Source of the DNA: a virus
Reading direction: 5' to 3' (one strand)
DNA length: 49,464 nt
Virus record (IMG/VR): IMGVR_UViG_3300001683_001646
Span: 1-49,464 of that record
Position numbers and translations under genes: made by a program. Under the pieces are notes generated by a model. The model did not search any database. It worked only from the letters and a program-made list of their open reading frames with translations, and was not told the DNA's origin. Of this stretch, positions 15,401 to 23,560 are shown one piece after another (position 1 is the first letter of the stretch; every line of letters starts with the position of its first letter).

Positions 15401-17248
15401 CGGATCGAAGCTGATGAAGCTTGGACGGGTTATATAAGCAGTATTACAGTATCGTTTGGTGGTGGCACTGGATCAATAACAGGTATTCCAGATTTAGATG
15501 ATATCGACTGCAATGATGATGGAACAGACTGTAAGCTTTCATTTGGATCTTCTAAGTCAATAACGGGTTATACTAATGTAGGGACAACTGCGGGATTCTC
15601 TGCAACAGATATAAACGGGTCATATGCGACAGACGCGTCATCTAATAATTTGAGAAGATCAGTATTTGCACTTGACACGATTATCGAGGGAGACTTAAAC
15701 GAAGATGTTTCAGCTGATAGCAATGGCTCACACACTAATCATGTAGCAAATTCATTTTCTGATGCGAACAGTGGTTCCTTAAAGTTAGAAGTAAACGGTT
15801 CAGTTGTTCATACAGTTGAGATTACAGGCTCTTACAACTTAGTAGGTTCAGGTGCACCAGGGTCTGGTGGGGGAACAACTGTAAATGGAAACGGGTCAGG
15901 GTTCTTTAGCTTAAGTACTTGGGAAGCAGCTGAGTATAATAACGGCGTTCCCGACTATACAGAGATCTATCGAACAGGAAAGTGGCGAGTTGTAGTAAGT
16001 GATCAAAGAAATGGGTGGAATTATGCAAGAGTTACTCACTCTGTTGCAGGCTCTGATAGAACGACAAACTATGTAGAGTGGGTAAATGATAATGACTCAT
16101 CTACAATGTCCGCGGACAATGTATCAATTTCCAACTTCTCAGGCTCAAACAATCTTTTTCACTTGAGTGGAATCAGGTACTACACACACTGTACAGCTAG
16201 CCTTTATGCAAGGTTTGTAAATTCGTACAGAGACATATACTCTTCTGACGCAGCTGCAATATCAGTCGTAAGTACGACAAATGTAAGCGTCCAGAATGTA
16301 ATAGCATCAGGGACACTTTTAACAGATAAGAAAGCTACAGCATCAAGTACGACAATGCCTTCACTTTCAACAACTGTAGGTTCAGAATTAACAAACCTTA
16401 ATTTAACAGCATCGTTAGTATTTTCTTCAGCTGATTCACTTCCAGAAAACGCCGCTTCAGCTGGCGGTGCACTGAAGGTGAAACACCCATTAAAGAGTAA
16501 TGTAACAACAGCCACTCAGACAAAATCAAACTTTATGGTCTTTAGTTCTAGTGATAACTCAAACCTGTATACAGAAGAGTATTTTAGCGGAGAAAAGTAT
16601 CGTATTATTTCTGGATCTTACACTACTCAAGGCCAGGTTTCTGCCGGCACTGGGTCTTGGGACTCCACTAAATCTGTAAACAGTGCAGGTAATACGAACT
16701 ATTACAGTGGTTTAATAATCTATGATGGTCATCTTGTGACGCCTCTAACGGGTGGAAATTCAGGTGACTACCGAAGTGCAGCAGACGGCGGCTCTCTCCA
16801 GGGTCCTGATGGAAATGTGAACTATAGTTCTCCGACTGTTGGCAGAAGAGAATATTTTAGAGGCTTTGAGAATAACACGACTAATGATGTAGCACAAGTA
16901 ACAATTACAATTCGAGGAAATGCAACAATAAAAGCACTGGGTGGTCCGAGCTCAGGCAGCTTAGGAGCAAATGATAGTATGCACGTTGAGTGCAAGGTAC
17001 CGGGAAAGACAGGCTGGTTAGATACAGCTAGATCATCTGCAGGAGCCGGAAATATTTCTGATGGTAATGGAGCTCTGAGCGGAGACCTAACCGATGCAGT
17101 TGTTGCATCCGGTACTGAGAATATCTGTACATTCAATGGCCAAACAGTAAATGGGACAGGCTCTTCTGAGGAGTATATTACAATTAGAATCACAACACAT
17201 AAGAACTGGACTGGGTACTTAGACAGAATAACAGTGGCGTACGAGTAG
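12446..17248 (+). CDS. Large virion surface/tail fibre protein with two tandem modules
   Basis: A 1600-residue secreted-looking beta-rich protein made mostly of Ser, Thr, Gly, Asn and Ala, with almost no Cys. Two near-identical short modules containing YLVAGS and VTITSASNGQVT occur near residues 61-93 and 317-350. The C-terminal two thirds are two copies of a ~575-residue unit starting at YLSFGSS (451) and KLSFGSS (1029). They share RTGK, GWNYAR, TNYxEWVND, HLSGI, YRIISGxY and a final WTGY-x3-ITV. Such architecture is typical of phage tail fibre or baseplate-attached receptor-binding proteins. No enzymatic motif is seen. It is followed 7 nt later by another fibre-type gene. Confidence 0.75.
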   Translation: MTAIRVVSPSGSDGSLQFKDSNEFAGDAKLTFKDTTLFVTGTSVISGTIKSMGPSGGALSGSITRTKNDKSYLVAGSGVTITSASNGQVTVAMDPFDSDLGNTLDQSYDEGSTGAGAIITVDNQPVQVRVAGASSVALVVTGTAIFGSASVATSNHLPPLPGTNVTFFVSGAKGLGVTPPSTGVAVFSGDIVLSGTLFGGSPLKVGNDFEFNTTDGTTPSLKNPSGSIKLFARDEVKLGSDAGTIRLIDLGSSAAGNIYVTGSATSTERKVRIATKGELHLTGGVSLRVKANESIFSGGVSLSGTLAAKGPFGGVISGSINNTKEGVSYLVAGSNVTITSASNGQVTIASSGAGGGSISVSSGSTTISSISRIDLTDGFVVNDSQGGIASITSSIGKPEDGLYTDGLFTDFLSTTPIGTAIDRFNEVLKALAPAPAPDLDNINALHSGSGVYLSFGSSNDLSSATPAYSNVAASAGISTAVNVNGFYTIVTSSNNIRMGAFDGDTHITGILNSDVAYNSQGNSIQNYPAFSFGDGSAGVVRLTVNGSTIKTVDLSTDPIGSGTSGLGSGSHIDANGSGFKFFSAASTGTLSNGNAFTSFKHRTGKFFVASGSQRRGWNYARIQHIKTGSTTTTNYIEWVNDDDPNTLVSQGASLSFEGSGSIHLSGIEYFRSGTGTYKARVLNAYRNVYDTTNITFTTSNSAAAKSGASFSISAQSKPTIDTGASETNAKILHLTGSASVAADYFLSGTIIAGVSVTHPLKDNLSNSGQASTTGIWMYNLSNSSTALVESFRREDYRIISGAYDTQASLYDASNQWDSKKHMTASNGGHSNGLLFYRERLYSLTAPNSGDFRDDSDGGTLNNAPLENPNYSGETGQRTFYRWFKNETGSTKYDLSIAINGSGATIVAAATALNSGRIRVFVKFPSDGSRETGWLDLATEFTLDSYDDNDGAHTANGSLSFDSTLNATNYVTLGTVGIGNNEYIGLRIEADEAWTGYISSITVSFGGGTGSITGIPDLDDIDCNDDGTDCKLSFGSSKSITGYTNVGTTAGFSATDINGSYATDASSNNLRRSVFALDTIIEGDLNEDVSADSNGSHTNHVANSFSDANSGSLKLEVNGSVVHTVEITGSYNLVGSGAPGSGGGTTVNGNGSGFFSLSTWEAAEYNNGVPDYTEIYRTGKWRVVVSDQRNGWNYARVTHSVAGSDRTTNYVEWVNDNDSSTMSADNVSISNFSGSNNLFHLSGIRYYTHCTASLYARFVNSYRDIYSSDAAAISVVSTTNVSVQNVIASGTLLTDKKATASSTTMPSLSTTVGSELTNLNLTASLVFSSADSLPENAASAGGALKVKHPLKSNVTTATQTKSNFMVFSSSDNSNLYTEEYFSGEKYRIISGSYTTQGQVSAGTGSWDSTKSVNSAGNTNYYSGLIIYDGHLVTPLTGGNSGDYRSAADGGSLQGPDGNVNYSSPTVGRREYFRGFENNTTNDVAQVTITIRGNATIKALGGPSSGSLGANDSMHVECKVPGKTGWLDTARSSAGAGNISDGNGALSGDLTDAVVASGTENICTFNGQTVNGTGSSEEYITIRITTHKNWTGYLDRITVAYE
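13798..15465 (+). repeat. Module copy 1 inside the 1600-residue protein
   Basis: The first copy of a large in-frame duplication, about residues 451-1007. Landmarks shared with copy 2 in the same order are YLSFGSS, SSNNIR, LxVNG, RTGKFFV, RGWNYARIQH, TNYIEWVNDDD, HLSGIEY, HPLKDN, YRIISGAY, LTAPNSGDFR and WTGYISSITV. Sequence identity is moderate at protein level and low at DNA level, so the duplication is old. Boundaries are approximate. Confidence 0.75.
15532..17245 (+). repeat. Module copy 2 inside the 1600-residue protein
   Basis: The second copy, about residues 1029-1600, offset about 578 residues from copy 1. Shared landmarks are KLSFGSS, SSNNLR, LEVNG, RTGKWRV, NGWNYARVTH, TNYVEWVNDND, HLSGIRY, HPLKSN, YRIISGSY, LTGGNSGDYR and WTGYLDRITV. 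It runs to the end of the protein. Boundaries are approximate. Confidence 0.75.
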
Positions 17249-17255
17249 GTAGATA

Positions 17256-18518
17256 ATGGCAGGAAAAACTAATCAAATAGCGACCTTATTTGCTCAGAAA
17301 AAACTTCTGGGGAAAGCCAATACATCTGCATTGAAGGCTGACTCTCAAGAGACGATTGGTTCAAATATTCAGGTAGCGTCTCAAACTATCTTCGGGCAAA
17401 CAATTCCTACAAGTCCCGCACGAACGCTTTATCTATTACAGTCAGCCTCAGCCGGCGCAGATGCGACAGTAGAGTATATTCAGTTTGATTTAGCAGCCAT
17501 TGCCGGCACAACTTATGATGCGAATGTAGGCACTTTCGGGTCCACTGGATTCGGCGGTGGTGATGAAGCTCAGTCCTCAGGCCCCCATTCATATAAGCTA
17601 GCTTTGTCTGCAAGCTATCAAGCATCATCTTCCAATGGTAAAGCTGGCGCTGGTACGTATGACAATAGTAAAGTTCTGTATACAACAATCGGCGCCCTCC
17701 AAATAGTCCCGCCCAACTTTTCTAATGACTCACCCAATCCTTATATAATGAAGTTGTATTCAGGTGATCCGTCAGACGAAGCTAATGAAATTCCTCTACT
17801 AGATGAAGTTGATTGGAGCATAGACTATTATAACGGGATCGTGTTTTTGCAAGATTACAGCTCGTCAAAGGTGCCATTATATGCTCGAGCGTTCTTATAT
17901 GTAGGAAAAATGCTTGATGAGGTAGTAACTTCGGGCTCATCCAGCTCCAGCTCCAGTTCCAGCACCAGCTCTGGAACAGATGATACACGTGAGAAGAAAG
18001 TTTATACTGTTACAGGTTCCCATACTGCTGGTTCTGCATTTAGGGTTGCTAATACTAGTTTTAACAAAGCTGGCTATCGACCCAATATGATCGACGTATT
18101 TTTAAATGGTCAGCTACTTCATTCGGGAACAAGCGCACAGGTATCATCAGATGATGCTGACTATACAATTACATCTGATAATCAAATAAAATTAAATGGC
18201 GACCTTGTAACAAATGATCTGGTCAATGCGATAACATACCTGACGGCTTCGTCTGTAACGGGATGGTCAGCAGGTCTTCCGTCTAAAGTCGTATATGCTG
18301 TGACTGGAACACATACACAAGGTATTCCCATGAAGATCACTGGTGTTGATTTTTCAAAAGCGTCATACTCACCAAACAAAATTCATCTATTTCTCAATGG
18401 CCAAATGATGACTTCAGGATCTAGCTATGACTATACTTTAGAAGGTTCCACAACAGGTGCAACTTTTTCGTTTGATTTAGAAAAAAATGATATAATCACA
18501 ATGCTTCTCATCGGTTAA
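17256..18518 (+). CDS. Fibre/structural protein with Ser linker and two VTGxH modules
   Basis: A 420-residue structural protein. The N-terminal ~220 residues include YLLQSASAGADATVEYIQFDL and a folded region ending YARAFLYVGKMLDEV. A Ser-rich linker (nine Ser in a row, about residues 230-238) leads to two tandem ~85-residue modules with the pattern VTGSH/VTGTH ... DVFLNGQLL/HLFLNGQMM ... SG. The same module closes the 1040-residue fibre at 22.1 kb, so it is probably an exchangeable adhesin or trimerising tip domain. It lies 7 nt after the previous gene. Confidence 0.7.
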   Translation: MAGKTNQIATLFAQKKLLGKANTSALKADSQETIGSNIQVASQTIFGQTIPTSPARTLYLLQSASAGADATVEYIQFDLAAIAGTTYDANVGTFGSTGFGGGDEAQSSGPHSYKLALSASYQASSSNGKAGAGTYDNSKVLYTTIGALQIVPPNFSNDSPNPYIMKLYSGDPSDEANEIPLLDEVDWSIDYYNGIVFLQDYSSSKVPLYARAFLYVGKMLDEVVTSGSSSSSSSSSTSSGTDDTREKKVYTVTGSHTAGSAFRVANTSFNKAGYRPNMIDVFLNGQLLHSGTSAQVSSDDADYTITSDNQIKLNGDLVTNDLVNAITYLTASSVTGWSAGLPSKVVYAVTGTHTQGIPMKITGVDFSKASYSPNKIHLFLNGQMMTSGSSYDYTLEGSTTGATFSFDLEKNDIITMLLIG

Positions 18519-18639
18519 TTTGTACTTCAGATGATCAGCGTATTTAAAAACGCATGTATCAACTATGAATTAAATCTGATTAGATATCATACTTATCAAT
18601 GCAGTATTAGTGCAAAAAAAGATCAGTGAGAAGAATATA

Positions 18640-18861
18640 ATGAACACATTTGATACATCAGATTTGGCTTTAGCTGCCTATCTTCATATGATGGGTGTTC
18701 CGCTTGTGAAGGCTTCTTCAGCGCACTCTGGAAAATTTCAATTTATTTTTGATGATGCTGATAGTCAGTGTGAAACACTATCCTATGCGTTCATAAATAG
18801 CGAATGTGCAAAATTTGATAATCATGTAAGAATGCTCAAGAAGATGATATATAAGACATGA
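18640..18861 (+). CDS. Small DUF5659-like protein
   Basis: A 73-residue protein with the pattern TSDLALAAYLHMMGVPL ... GKFQFIFDDAD ... AFINSECAKFDNHVRMLKKMIY. This resembles the small phage/bacterial family I recall as DUF5659, whose function is unknown. ATG 18640 is preferred because the GTG ten codons upstream (18610) has no ribosome binding site. It sits alone between two fibre genes, with an unusually long untranslated stretch after it. Confidence 0.6.
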   Translation: MNTFDTSDLALAAYLHMMGVPLVKASSAHSGKFQFIFDDADSQCETLSYAFINSECAKFDNHVRMLKKMIYKT

Positions 18862-19000
18862 GGCGCAAGCCCCGTTAAGTCAAGTAAAATTTAAGTTAGT
18901 TAAAGTTATCAGTTCGAAACCGTTAAAGTTTATGATACGTTTAGTTTCACGATAAGTTAAGTCTTTAACAAACATGTATTACATAAAGGAAAACTAACAC
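18862..19000 (+). promoter_or_regulatory. Structured leader of the 1040-residue fibre gene
   Basis: A 139-nt gap, long for this genome. GTTAAAG occurs twice (18899-18905 and 18922-18928) and its complement CTTTAAC once (18963-18969), so two alternative long-range stems are possible. A local hairpin GTTAA-GTCT-TTAAC (18956-18969) uses the same 3' strand. AAAGGA at 18985-18990 is the ribosome binding site, 10 nt before ATG 19001. No good -35/-10 pair was seen. The role is unknown; it may be an mRNA stability or translation-control leader. Confidence 0.4.
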
Positions 19001-22000
19001 ATGGCTAATAAAACTCTAATTAGATTGGCCCAGCTTACTGGATCTCTCGACGCTAGCGGAGGAGCTGTACACCCAAGTGCTATCACAGATAAGTCACTTC
19101 AGGGTGTTCTCGATGCTCTCGCTGCTTCTGTCAAGAGAATTCACGGCGGGTCAACATACAGTGGGCAGGCTGCAGCTACATTCTCGCAGGCCCTTCTCCC
19201 ATCTGCTGATGACACCTACGACCTTGGTTCAGCCGCCGCAGCGTGGCAGGATCTTCACCTCGAAGGTGATGTCTTGATGACGGATGCTGGAAAAGTCTCT
19301 TCTGTGGGTACATTAACTCTCACAGGTTCTGCGCTTACTCTCACCTCTGCTACAGCTGCTACATGGTCAACATCTGCTGGTGCTCTTGTAATCGATGGAG
19401 CGGGTGGTCTGACACTTGACTCTGACGGTACTGATGCAGTCAATCTTGGTACTGAAGCTGCTGCAAAGACAATTACTATCGGTAATGCTGCCTCGGCTGA
19501 GGTTCAAATTGATGCCATTCGCGTTGATATTAACGCAGTTGCTAATGGATGGCAGATCGATGGTGCGGGTAACTCAAATCTCTCAACATCTGGAACTGGT
19601 ACACTGACAATTGATTCTGCTGGTGCACTGGTTATAGACACTGACGGTACTGATAATATCAGTCTTGGTACTGAAGCTGCTGCAAAGACAATTACTATCG
19701 GTAATGATGCATCAACGAAGGTTGATGTTAATGCCCTCGCAATTGAACTGGATTCAGCTGGAATAATTGTAGCAAATTCAGTGGGTTCGACGACCATCAC
19801 AGCTGGCGCGGCTTCGACCTGGTCAACTTCTGCTGGCGCTTTGACACTCAATGGAACCGGCGGCCTCGTCCTTCAAGAAGGCGGTGCTGCAATTCTCGGA
19901 ATTTCAGATGCTAGAGCTGTAACATTGGAAAATGCAGCTTCAATTGATATTGATGCTTCTGGAGCAGTCGCAATTGACTCTTCAGCCGGTTCAATGACAA
20001 TGGGCGCTATCCTTGCAGATGGTCAAACACTCACGCTTGGTAAAGCTGGCGCTGTTGAGATGTCACTCGCACCTCACGGTACTGCTTCAAATGAGAAGTT
20101 CACTCTCGCCAATACAGCTGGTTCAGCTACTAACGCTGTTAAGGTCGAAGCACTCGCCGGCGGTATCGACATCGATGCTAAGCTGGTGCTTGCTCTTGAT
20201 GGAGAGGGCGGTGTTAATCTTGGAATAGCAACTTCAGGAGCCGCGGTCTCAATTGGTCACGCAACATCAGAAACTACAGTCAACGATAACCTGACGGTTA
20301 CCGGTGATCTTACTGTTAACGGTGCTACAGTTACAATTGATACCACGAACCTGTCAGTTCAAGATCCAGTCATCACCCTCAATGAAGGTGGTCAGGCTCT
20401 CAATGCTAACGGTGGACTTCTCTTCACCTCCGGTTCTTCACTGGCTGCTAAGCCAGGAGTTGCATTCGGTCGTGTTGCTAATGACACTTGGGGCCTTGGT
20501 CAGATAGCTGTTCCATCTAGTGGTACGATGACTACAGTTGCTGGTATGACTACATCTGGAATGGCTCTCCGTGCTGGTAAGTTTCAGCTTGACAGTGCTG
20601 CTGACTACATGGAACTTGACACTAATATCAAGATTGTTGCTGCTGCTGATATCATTCTCGATCCGGGTGGCAATAATGTCCTTCCTGGTTCTGATGCTGC
20701 TGATGACTTAGGTGCTGCTGGAACACAGTGGAAGGATCTCTACGTCCACGGTATCGGTTACATCGATCAAATTGGTACAGATGCAGATCCAGTTGCTGGT
20801 TACTTCAACGCTGGTGAACTCGATGGCGTCATCATCGGTAGTGAATCTGCGGCTGCTGCAACATTCACAACGTGCGATGCTACTACTGACTTCACTATTG
20901 ATGGTCTGGTATTAACTGCAGACACTATCACCAATGATGCTGCTCTAACAGTTGTGTCAACTGGATTTACGGTCAATGCATCTTTAGATATCGCATTATC
21001 TGCTGATGGCGGAAACGTTACGATGGATGATGGTACAACCACAGTCTTCGATTTTAATGTCGACGATTCAAAGATGAAGATCCAGGATCCTGCTCAAGTG
21101 GCAAATTACTTGGAGGTGGCTGTTGCTGCCAATGGTGCTACAACGATGACAACTGTAGACGCTGATGCTGCCGCTGCTAATTTAATTATTACTGCAGACG
21201 GAACTTTTGAAGCAGTTGGTACGACAATCACGTTGGATTCTGGTGGAGCAATTAACTTAGAGCCCGCAGGAGGTTCTGCTATCTTGCTTGACGGTACGAT
21301 TAGCATTGATGGTGGTGTTGTGACAGGTGCTACATCTATTACTTCGACTAACTTCGACGGTATTATCGGCGCTGACAATGCTCGTGCAGGTACTTTCGCT
21401 CTCGTTACAGGAACAAGTCTAGACGTGAATGGTGCTGCTGATATTAGCGGTGTAACTGATCTTGCTGCTGCTGGTGTCGCAACTAATGTTCGTGGTACCC
21501 TGGCTGTTATTCAACAGGCTGACTTCACAGCGAATCTTGATGCAACTGGTGGTGTGGATATTGATGCTGATAACATCAAGCTGACTGTAGGCGCTGGTGC
21601 TGATCTGGAGATGGTGCACAATGGCTCAGCCACGAGCATCAAGAACATGACTGGCATGCTTAGGATTGAGAGTAATGGAGGAAACTTGGTACTATCATCT
21701 TCAGCTACTAACTCTGAGATTCAGTTTGGTGATGCTTATAACGGTAACATTCTGACCAACGGTCTGTTTCAGCTTTCTGATAGTGCCGCTGAGTGGAACA
21801 CTTATGTGTCTAACTTCGCTGCTAATAAGTCGCTTGTTGGTGCATTGAACTCCTTAGCATCTGGTGGAACTCGTAGTAAGTTCCAGTATGCTGTTACAGG
21901 TTCACATTCTGCAAATATTCCACTGTGGATTAATGCATCGCTTGATCATGATCAGGGCACAGGCGGCCCAGCTGCTCTTGACGTATTCGTCAACGGTCAG

Positions 22001-22123
22001 CTTCTAACTTCCGGAACTACTGTTGCAAATGGAGACTATAAGATTGGTATTGCAGATGCTGATCGAGTCCAGTTCTTCTTCGCTCTTGAGTCCGGAGATC
22101 AGGTGACAATTAATAAGCCGTAA
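19001..22123 (+). CDS. Repetitive tail fibre-like protein, 1040 residues
   Basis: A beta-rich Ala/Gly/Thr/Asp protein typical of long phage fibres. The N-terminus (MANKTLIRLAQLTG) is followed by DDTYDLGSAAAAWQDLHL, a motif common in marine phage fibres and repeated later as SDAADDLGAAGTQWKDLYV. Many beta-helix-like repeats follow, including LGTEAAAKTITIGN twice, 73 residues apart. The C-terminal ~75 residues (YAVTGSHSANIPLW ... DVFVNGQLLTSG) are the same module as in the 420-residue protein. Codon choice here is richer in C/G-ending, ribosome-friendly codons than in its neighbours, which suggests high expression. A strong terminator follows. Confidence 0.78.
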   Translation: MANKTLIRLAQLTGSLDASGGAVHPSAITDKSLQGVLDALAASVKRIHGGSTYSGQAAATFSQALLPSADDTYDLGSAAAAWQDLHLEGDVLMTDAGKVSSVGTLTLTGSALTLTSATAATWSTSAGALVIDGAGGLTLDSDGTDAVNLGTEAAAKTITIGNAASAEVQIDAIRVDINAVANGWQIDGAGNSNLSTSGTGTLTIDSAGALVIDTDGTDNISLGTEAAAKTITIGNDASTKVDVNALAIELDSAGIIVANSVGSTTITAGAASTWSTSAGALTLNGTGGLVLQEGGAAILGISDARAVTLENAASIDIDASGAVAIDSSAGSMTMGAILADGQTLTLGKAGAVEMSLAPHGTASNEKFTLANTAGSATNAVKVEALAGGIDIDAKLVLALDGEGGVNLGIATSGAAVSIGHATSETTVNDNLTVTGDLTVNGATVTIDTTNLSVQDPVITLNEGGQALNANGGLLFTSGSSLAAKPGVAFGRVANDTWGLGQIAVPSSGTMTTVAGMTTSGMALRAGKFQLDSAADYMELDTNIKIVAAADIILDPGGNNVLPGSDAADDLGAAGTQWKDLYVHGIGYIDQIGTDADPVAGYFNAGELDGVIIGSESAAAATFTTCDATTDFTIDGLVLTADTITNDAALTVVSTGFTVNASLDIALSADGGNVTMDDGTTTVFDFNVDDSKMKIQDPAQVANYLEVAVAANGATTMTTVDADAAAANLIITADGTFEAVGTTITLDSGGAINLEPAGGSAILLDGTISIDGGVVTGATSITSTNFDGIIGADNARAGTFALVTGTSLDVNGAADISGVTDLAAAGVATNVRGTLAVIQQADFTANLDATGGVDIDADNIKLTVGAGADLEMVHNGSATSIKNMTGMLRIESNGGNLVLSSSATNSEIQFGDAYNGNILTNGLFQLSDSAAEWNTYVSNFAANKSLVGALNSLASGGTRSKFQYAVTGSHSANIPLWINASLDHDQGTGGPAALDVFVNGQLLTSGTTVANGDYKIGIADADRVQFFFALESGDQVTINKP
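19444..19487 (+). repeat. 44-nt direct repeat, copy 1
   Basis: The stretch coding LGTEAAAKTITIGN is identical at DNA level to 19663-19706, 219 nt (73 codons) downstream. Conservation of silent positions points to recent duplication or gene conversion within the fibre. Confidence 0.85.
19663..19706 (+). repeat. 44-nt direct repeat, copy 2
   Basis: The second copy of the repeat at 19444-19487. It is identical over 44 nt and in the same reading frame, and diverges immediately on either side. Confidence 0.85.
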
Positions 22124-22145
22124 TCTTTTTTAGATTATTATCTCT

Positions 22146-22175
22146 GGGGTGCCCTGAAAGGGGCACCCCTTTTTT
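22146..22175 (+). terminator. Intrinsic terminator after the 1040-residue fibre gene
   Basis: A perfect 9-bp stem GGGGTGCCC/GGGCACCCC (22146-22154 with 22161-22169) and a 6-nt loop are followed by six T (22170-22175). It starts 23 nt after the fibre stop codon. Confidence 0.92.
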
Positions 22176-22197
22176 ATTAATGCATCCAGCGTGTTAT

Positions 22198-22203
22198 TAT
22201 AAT
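22198..22203 (+). promoter_or_regulatory. Possible -10 element after the terminator
   Basis: A consensus TATAAT lies 23 nt after the terminator T-run and 31 nt before the next start codon. No recognisable -35 hexamer is found 16-18 nt upstream. Its place between a terminator and a new gene run makes it a reasonable host-polymerase or phage-factor promoter. AT-richness alone could also produce it. Confidence 0.4.
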
Positions 22204-22234
22204 GCTGTGTATCTGATTATCAATGGAGGCTTAA

Positions 22235-22771
22235 ATGTCCAGTCAAGAAGTTAAAATTAGAGATTTTATCACTGTAAGTGAAGGTGAAATTCAAGGAATA
22301 GAAGATGTATTTAATCATCTTGAAGAAAGAACCAATGATTTCAATAACAATATATCACGAGTCCAAGTGACATCAGCTGCAACACTAGTATCACTAGAAC
22401 GAATTAGCACAATGCTGGATACATCGATGCTAAGGGTAGACATAAACAATGCAAAAACCCTTACTCAACAATTACTTAATGTCTTAACTGAAGTCCGTCA
22501 AGCAATTAGGACAGAAGAGTTGGGTATTATGCGAGAGTTCGGGTTTGTGCACGGCGCAACAAATACATCAAATGATTTATCAAAGACACTTAATGAAAAG
22601 ATTCAAAGTAAAAAGGCTTCGATATTAAACCAAAGATTATTGTTAGAAAAAGCACAAAGTGGAGACTCAATAGACAGACGTGAGCTAGGCGAAAGACCCG
22701 TCTCCCTAAAAGATAGAAGAGAATTTGATAAGATAGTTAATGATAGTGATTCAGCTTTAGAGAGTGAATAG
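22235..22771 (+). CDS. Unknown helical structural protein
   Basis: A 178-residue protein, mostly alpha-helical with heptad-like hydrophobic spacing (about 20-105: VFNHLEERTNDF, LVSLERISTMLDTSM, LTQQLLNVLTEVRQAI). It ends in a charged tail. No family is recognised. ATGGAGG at 22223-22229 is its ribosome binding site. It starts a run of short genes with 0-5 nt spacing up to 24.3 kb, which are probably head-tail connector, neck or tail components. Confidence 0.6.
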   Translation: MSSQEVKIRDFITVSEGEIQGIEDVFNHLEERTNDFNNNISRVQVTSAATLVSLERISTMLDTSMLRVDINNAKTLTQQLLNVLTEVRQAIRTEELGIMREFGFVHGATNTSNDLSKTLNEKIQSKKASILNQRLLLEKAQSGDSIDRRELGERPVSLKDRREFDKIVNDSDSALESE

Positions 22772-23202
22772 TGCCAATAAAATTAGTAAAAAATGTTAAC
22801 TTCGGTCCTGGGCAAACAGGTGTAACAACGGTTGCTTATAGATTACTTGATTCTGTGGGAACACTCAGCGGCTCACGGACTACATCAGGTGTGGGAGAGT
22901 TGCTAGCAGGAACAGGTATTTATAGTGCAAGCATCTATTTTTCGGCAAATTTTAGTGGATCAATTCTTTGGGACACAGGTGGTTCTTCTCCAGCCTATGC
23001 AACAGAAGAGTATAATCCCCAAGCCGAACAAATAGAGTTTATTAAGAGTATCGAAGGCGGCCGCTGGAAGTTAAACAATACAGACAAGACAATGACTTTT
23101 TACAAGGATGACAATACAACAGTTGTTGCTAAATTTGGCATGTCAGGGAGCAGTGGATCACCTAGCGTATCTGATGTCTTTGAAAGACGTCGATTGGACT
23201 AG
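22771..23202 (+). CDS. Small virion structural protein
   Basis: A 143-residue protein starting at GTG 22771, which overlaps the last base of the previous stop codon. It is beta-rich with Gly/Ser/Thr. The segment GRWKLNNTDKTMTFYKDD with the end SVSDVFERRRLD is a pattern I associate with small phage virion proteins, though I cannot name the family. It is translationally coupled to its neighbours. Confidence 0.6.
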   Translation: MPIKLVKNVNFGPGQTGVTTVAYRLLDSVGTLSGSRTTSGVGELLAGTGIYSASIYFSANFSGSILWDTGGSSPAYATEEYNPQAEQIEFIKSIEGGRWKLNNTDKTMTFYKDDNTTVVAKFGMSGSSGSPSVSDVFERRRLD

Positions 23203-23205
23203 GCA

Positions 23206-23556
23206 ATGATTGTCACGAGAGGCTTCGGCGAAGACGGAGAAATAATTACTCGTGGCTTTAATGTTAGTATAGTAGCTGTAGCTATAGCAGCCGCCGCGGC
23301 CGCAGCCAAAGCATTAGCCCACGGAGGCGCTAGAGCAAAGAAAAAGATCGAAGAAATCTATGACGAGTTTATTGTAAGGGCAGCTTTGATCGCAGTAAAC
23401 GGGGAAGAAATAATAAACCCGGTGTGGAAAACTGTAACAAAAGCTATTAATGAAAGTTCCGATACCGCTGTAAAGGTCACAGACTTTGCAGAAATTACGG
23501 TAACGAAGCCGACCGTGCAGATATTTATAGATAAGATTCGTATTCTTAAGGACTGA
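23206..23556 (+). CDS. Small phage protein with TRGF repeat
   Basis: A 116-residue protein. The N-terminus has two copies of TRG-F (VTRGFGEDGE and ITRGFNVS), then an Ala-rich hydrophobic helix (about 27-45, IVAVAIAAAAAAAKALA) that could cross a membrane or pack in a bundle, a basic helix, and a mixed C-terminus. The Ala run is coded by a GC-rich island with a NotI-type GCGGCCGC at 23296-23303. The function is unknown. The context suggests a minor virion protein. Confidence 0.55.
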   Translation: MIVTRGFGEDGEIITRGFNVSIVAVAIAAAAAAAKALAHGGARAKKKIEEIYDEFIVRAALIAVNGEEIINPVWKTVTKAINESSDTAVKVTDFAEITVTKPTVQIFIDKIRILKD

Positions 23557-23560
23557 TGGA

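Noticed and set aside
17935-17975. Run of Ser codons as a slippage or phase-variation tract
   Set aside because: The codons are mixed (TCC, AGC, AGT), not a simple DNA repeat, so polymerase slippage is unlikely; it is a flexible linker.
18912-18920. GTTCGAAAC, a tRNA T-loop-like sequence in a non-coding gap
   Set aside because: The flanking bases do not form a T stem, and no acceptor or anticodon arm is present at the right distances.
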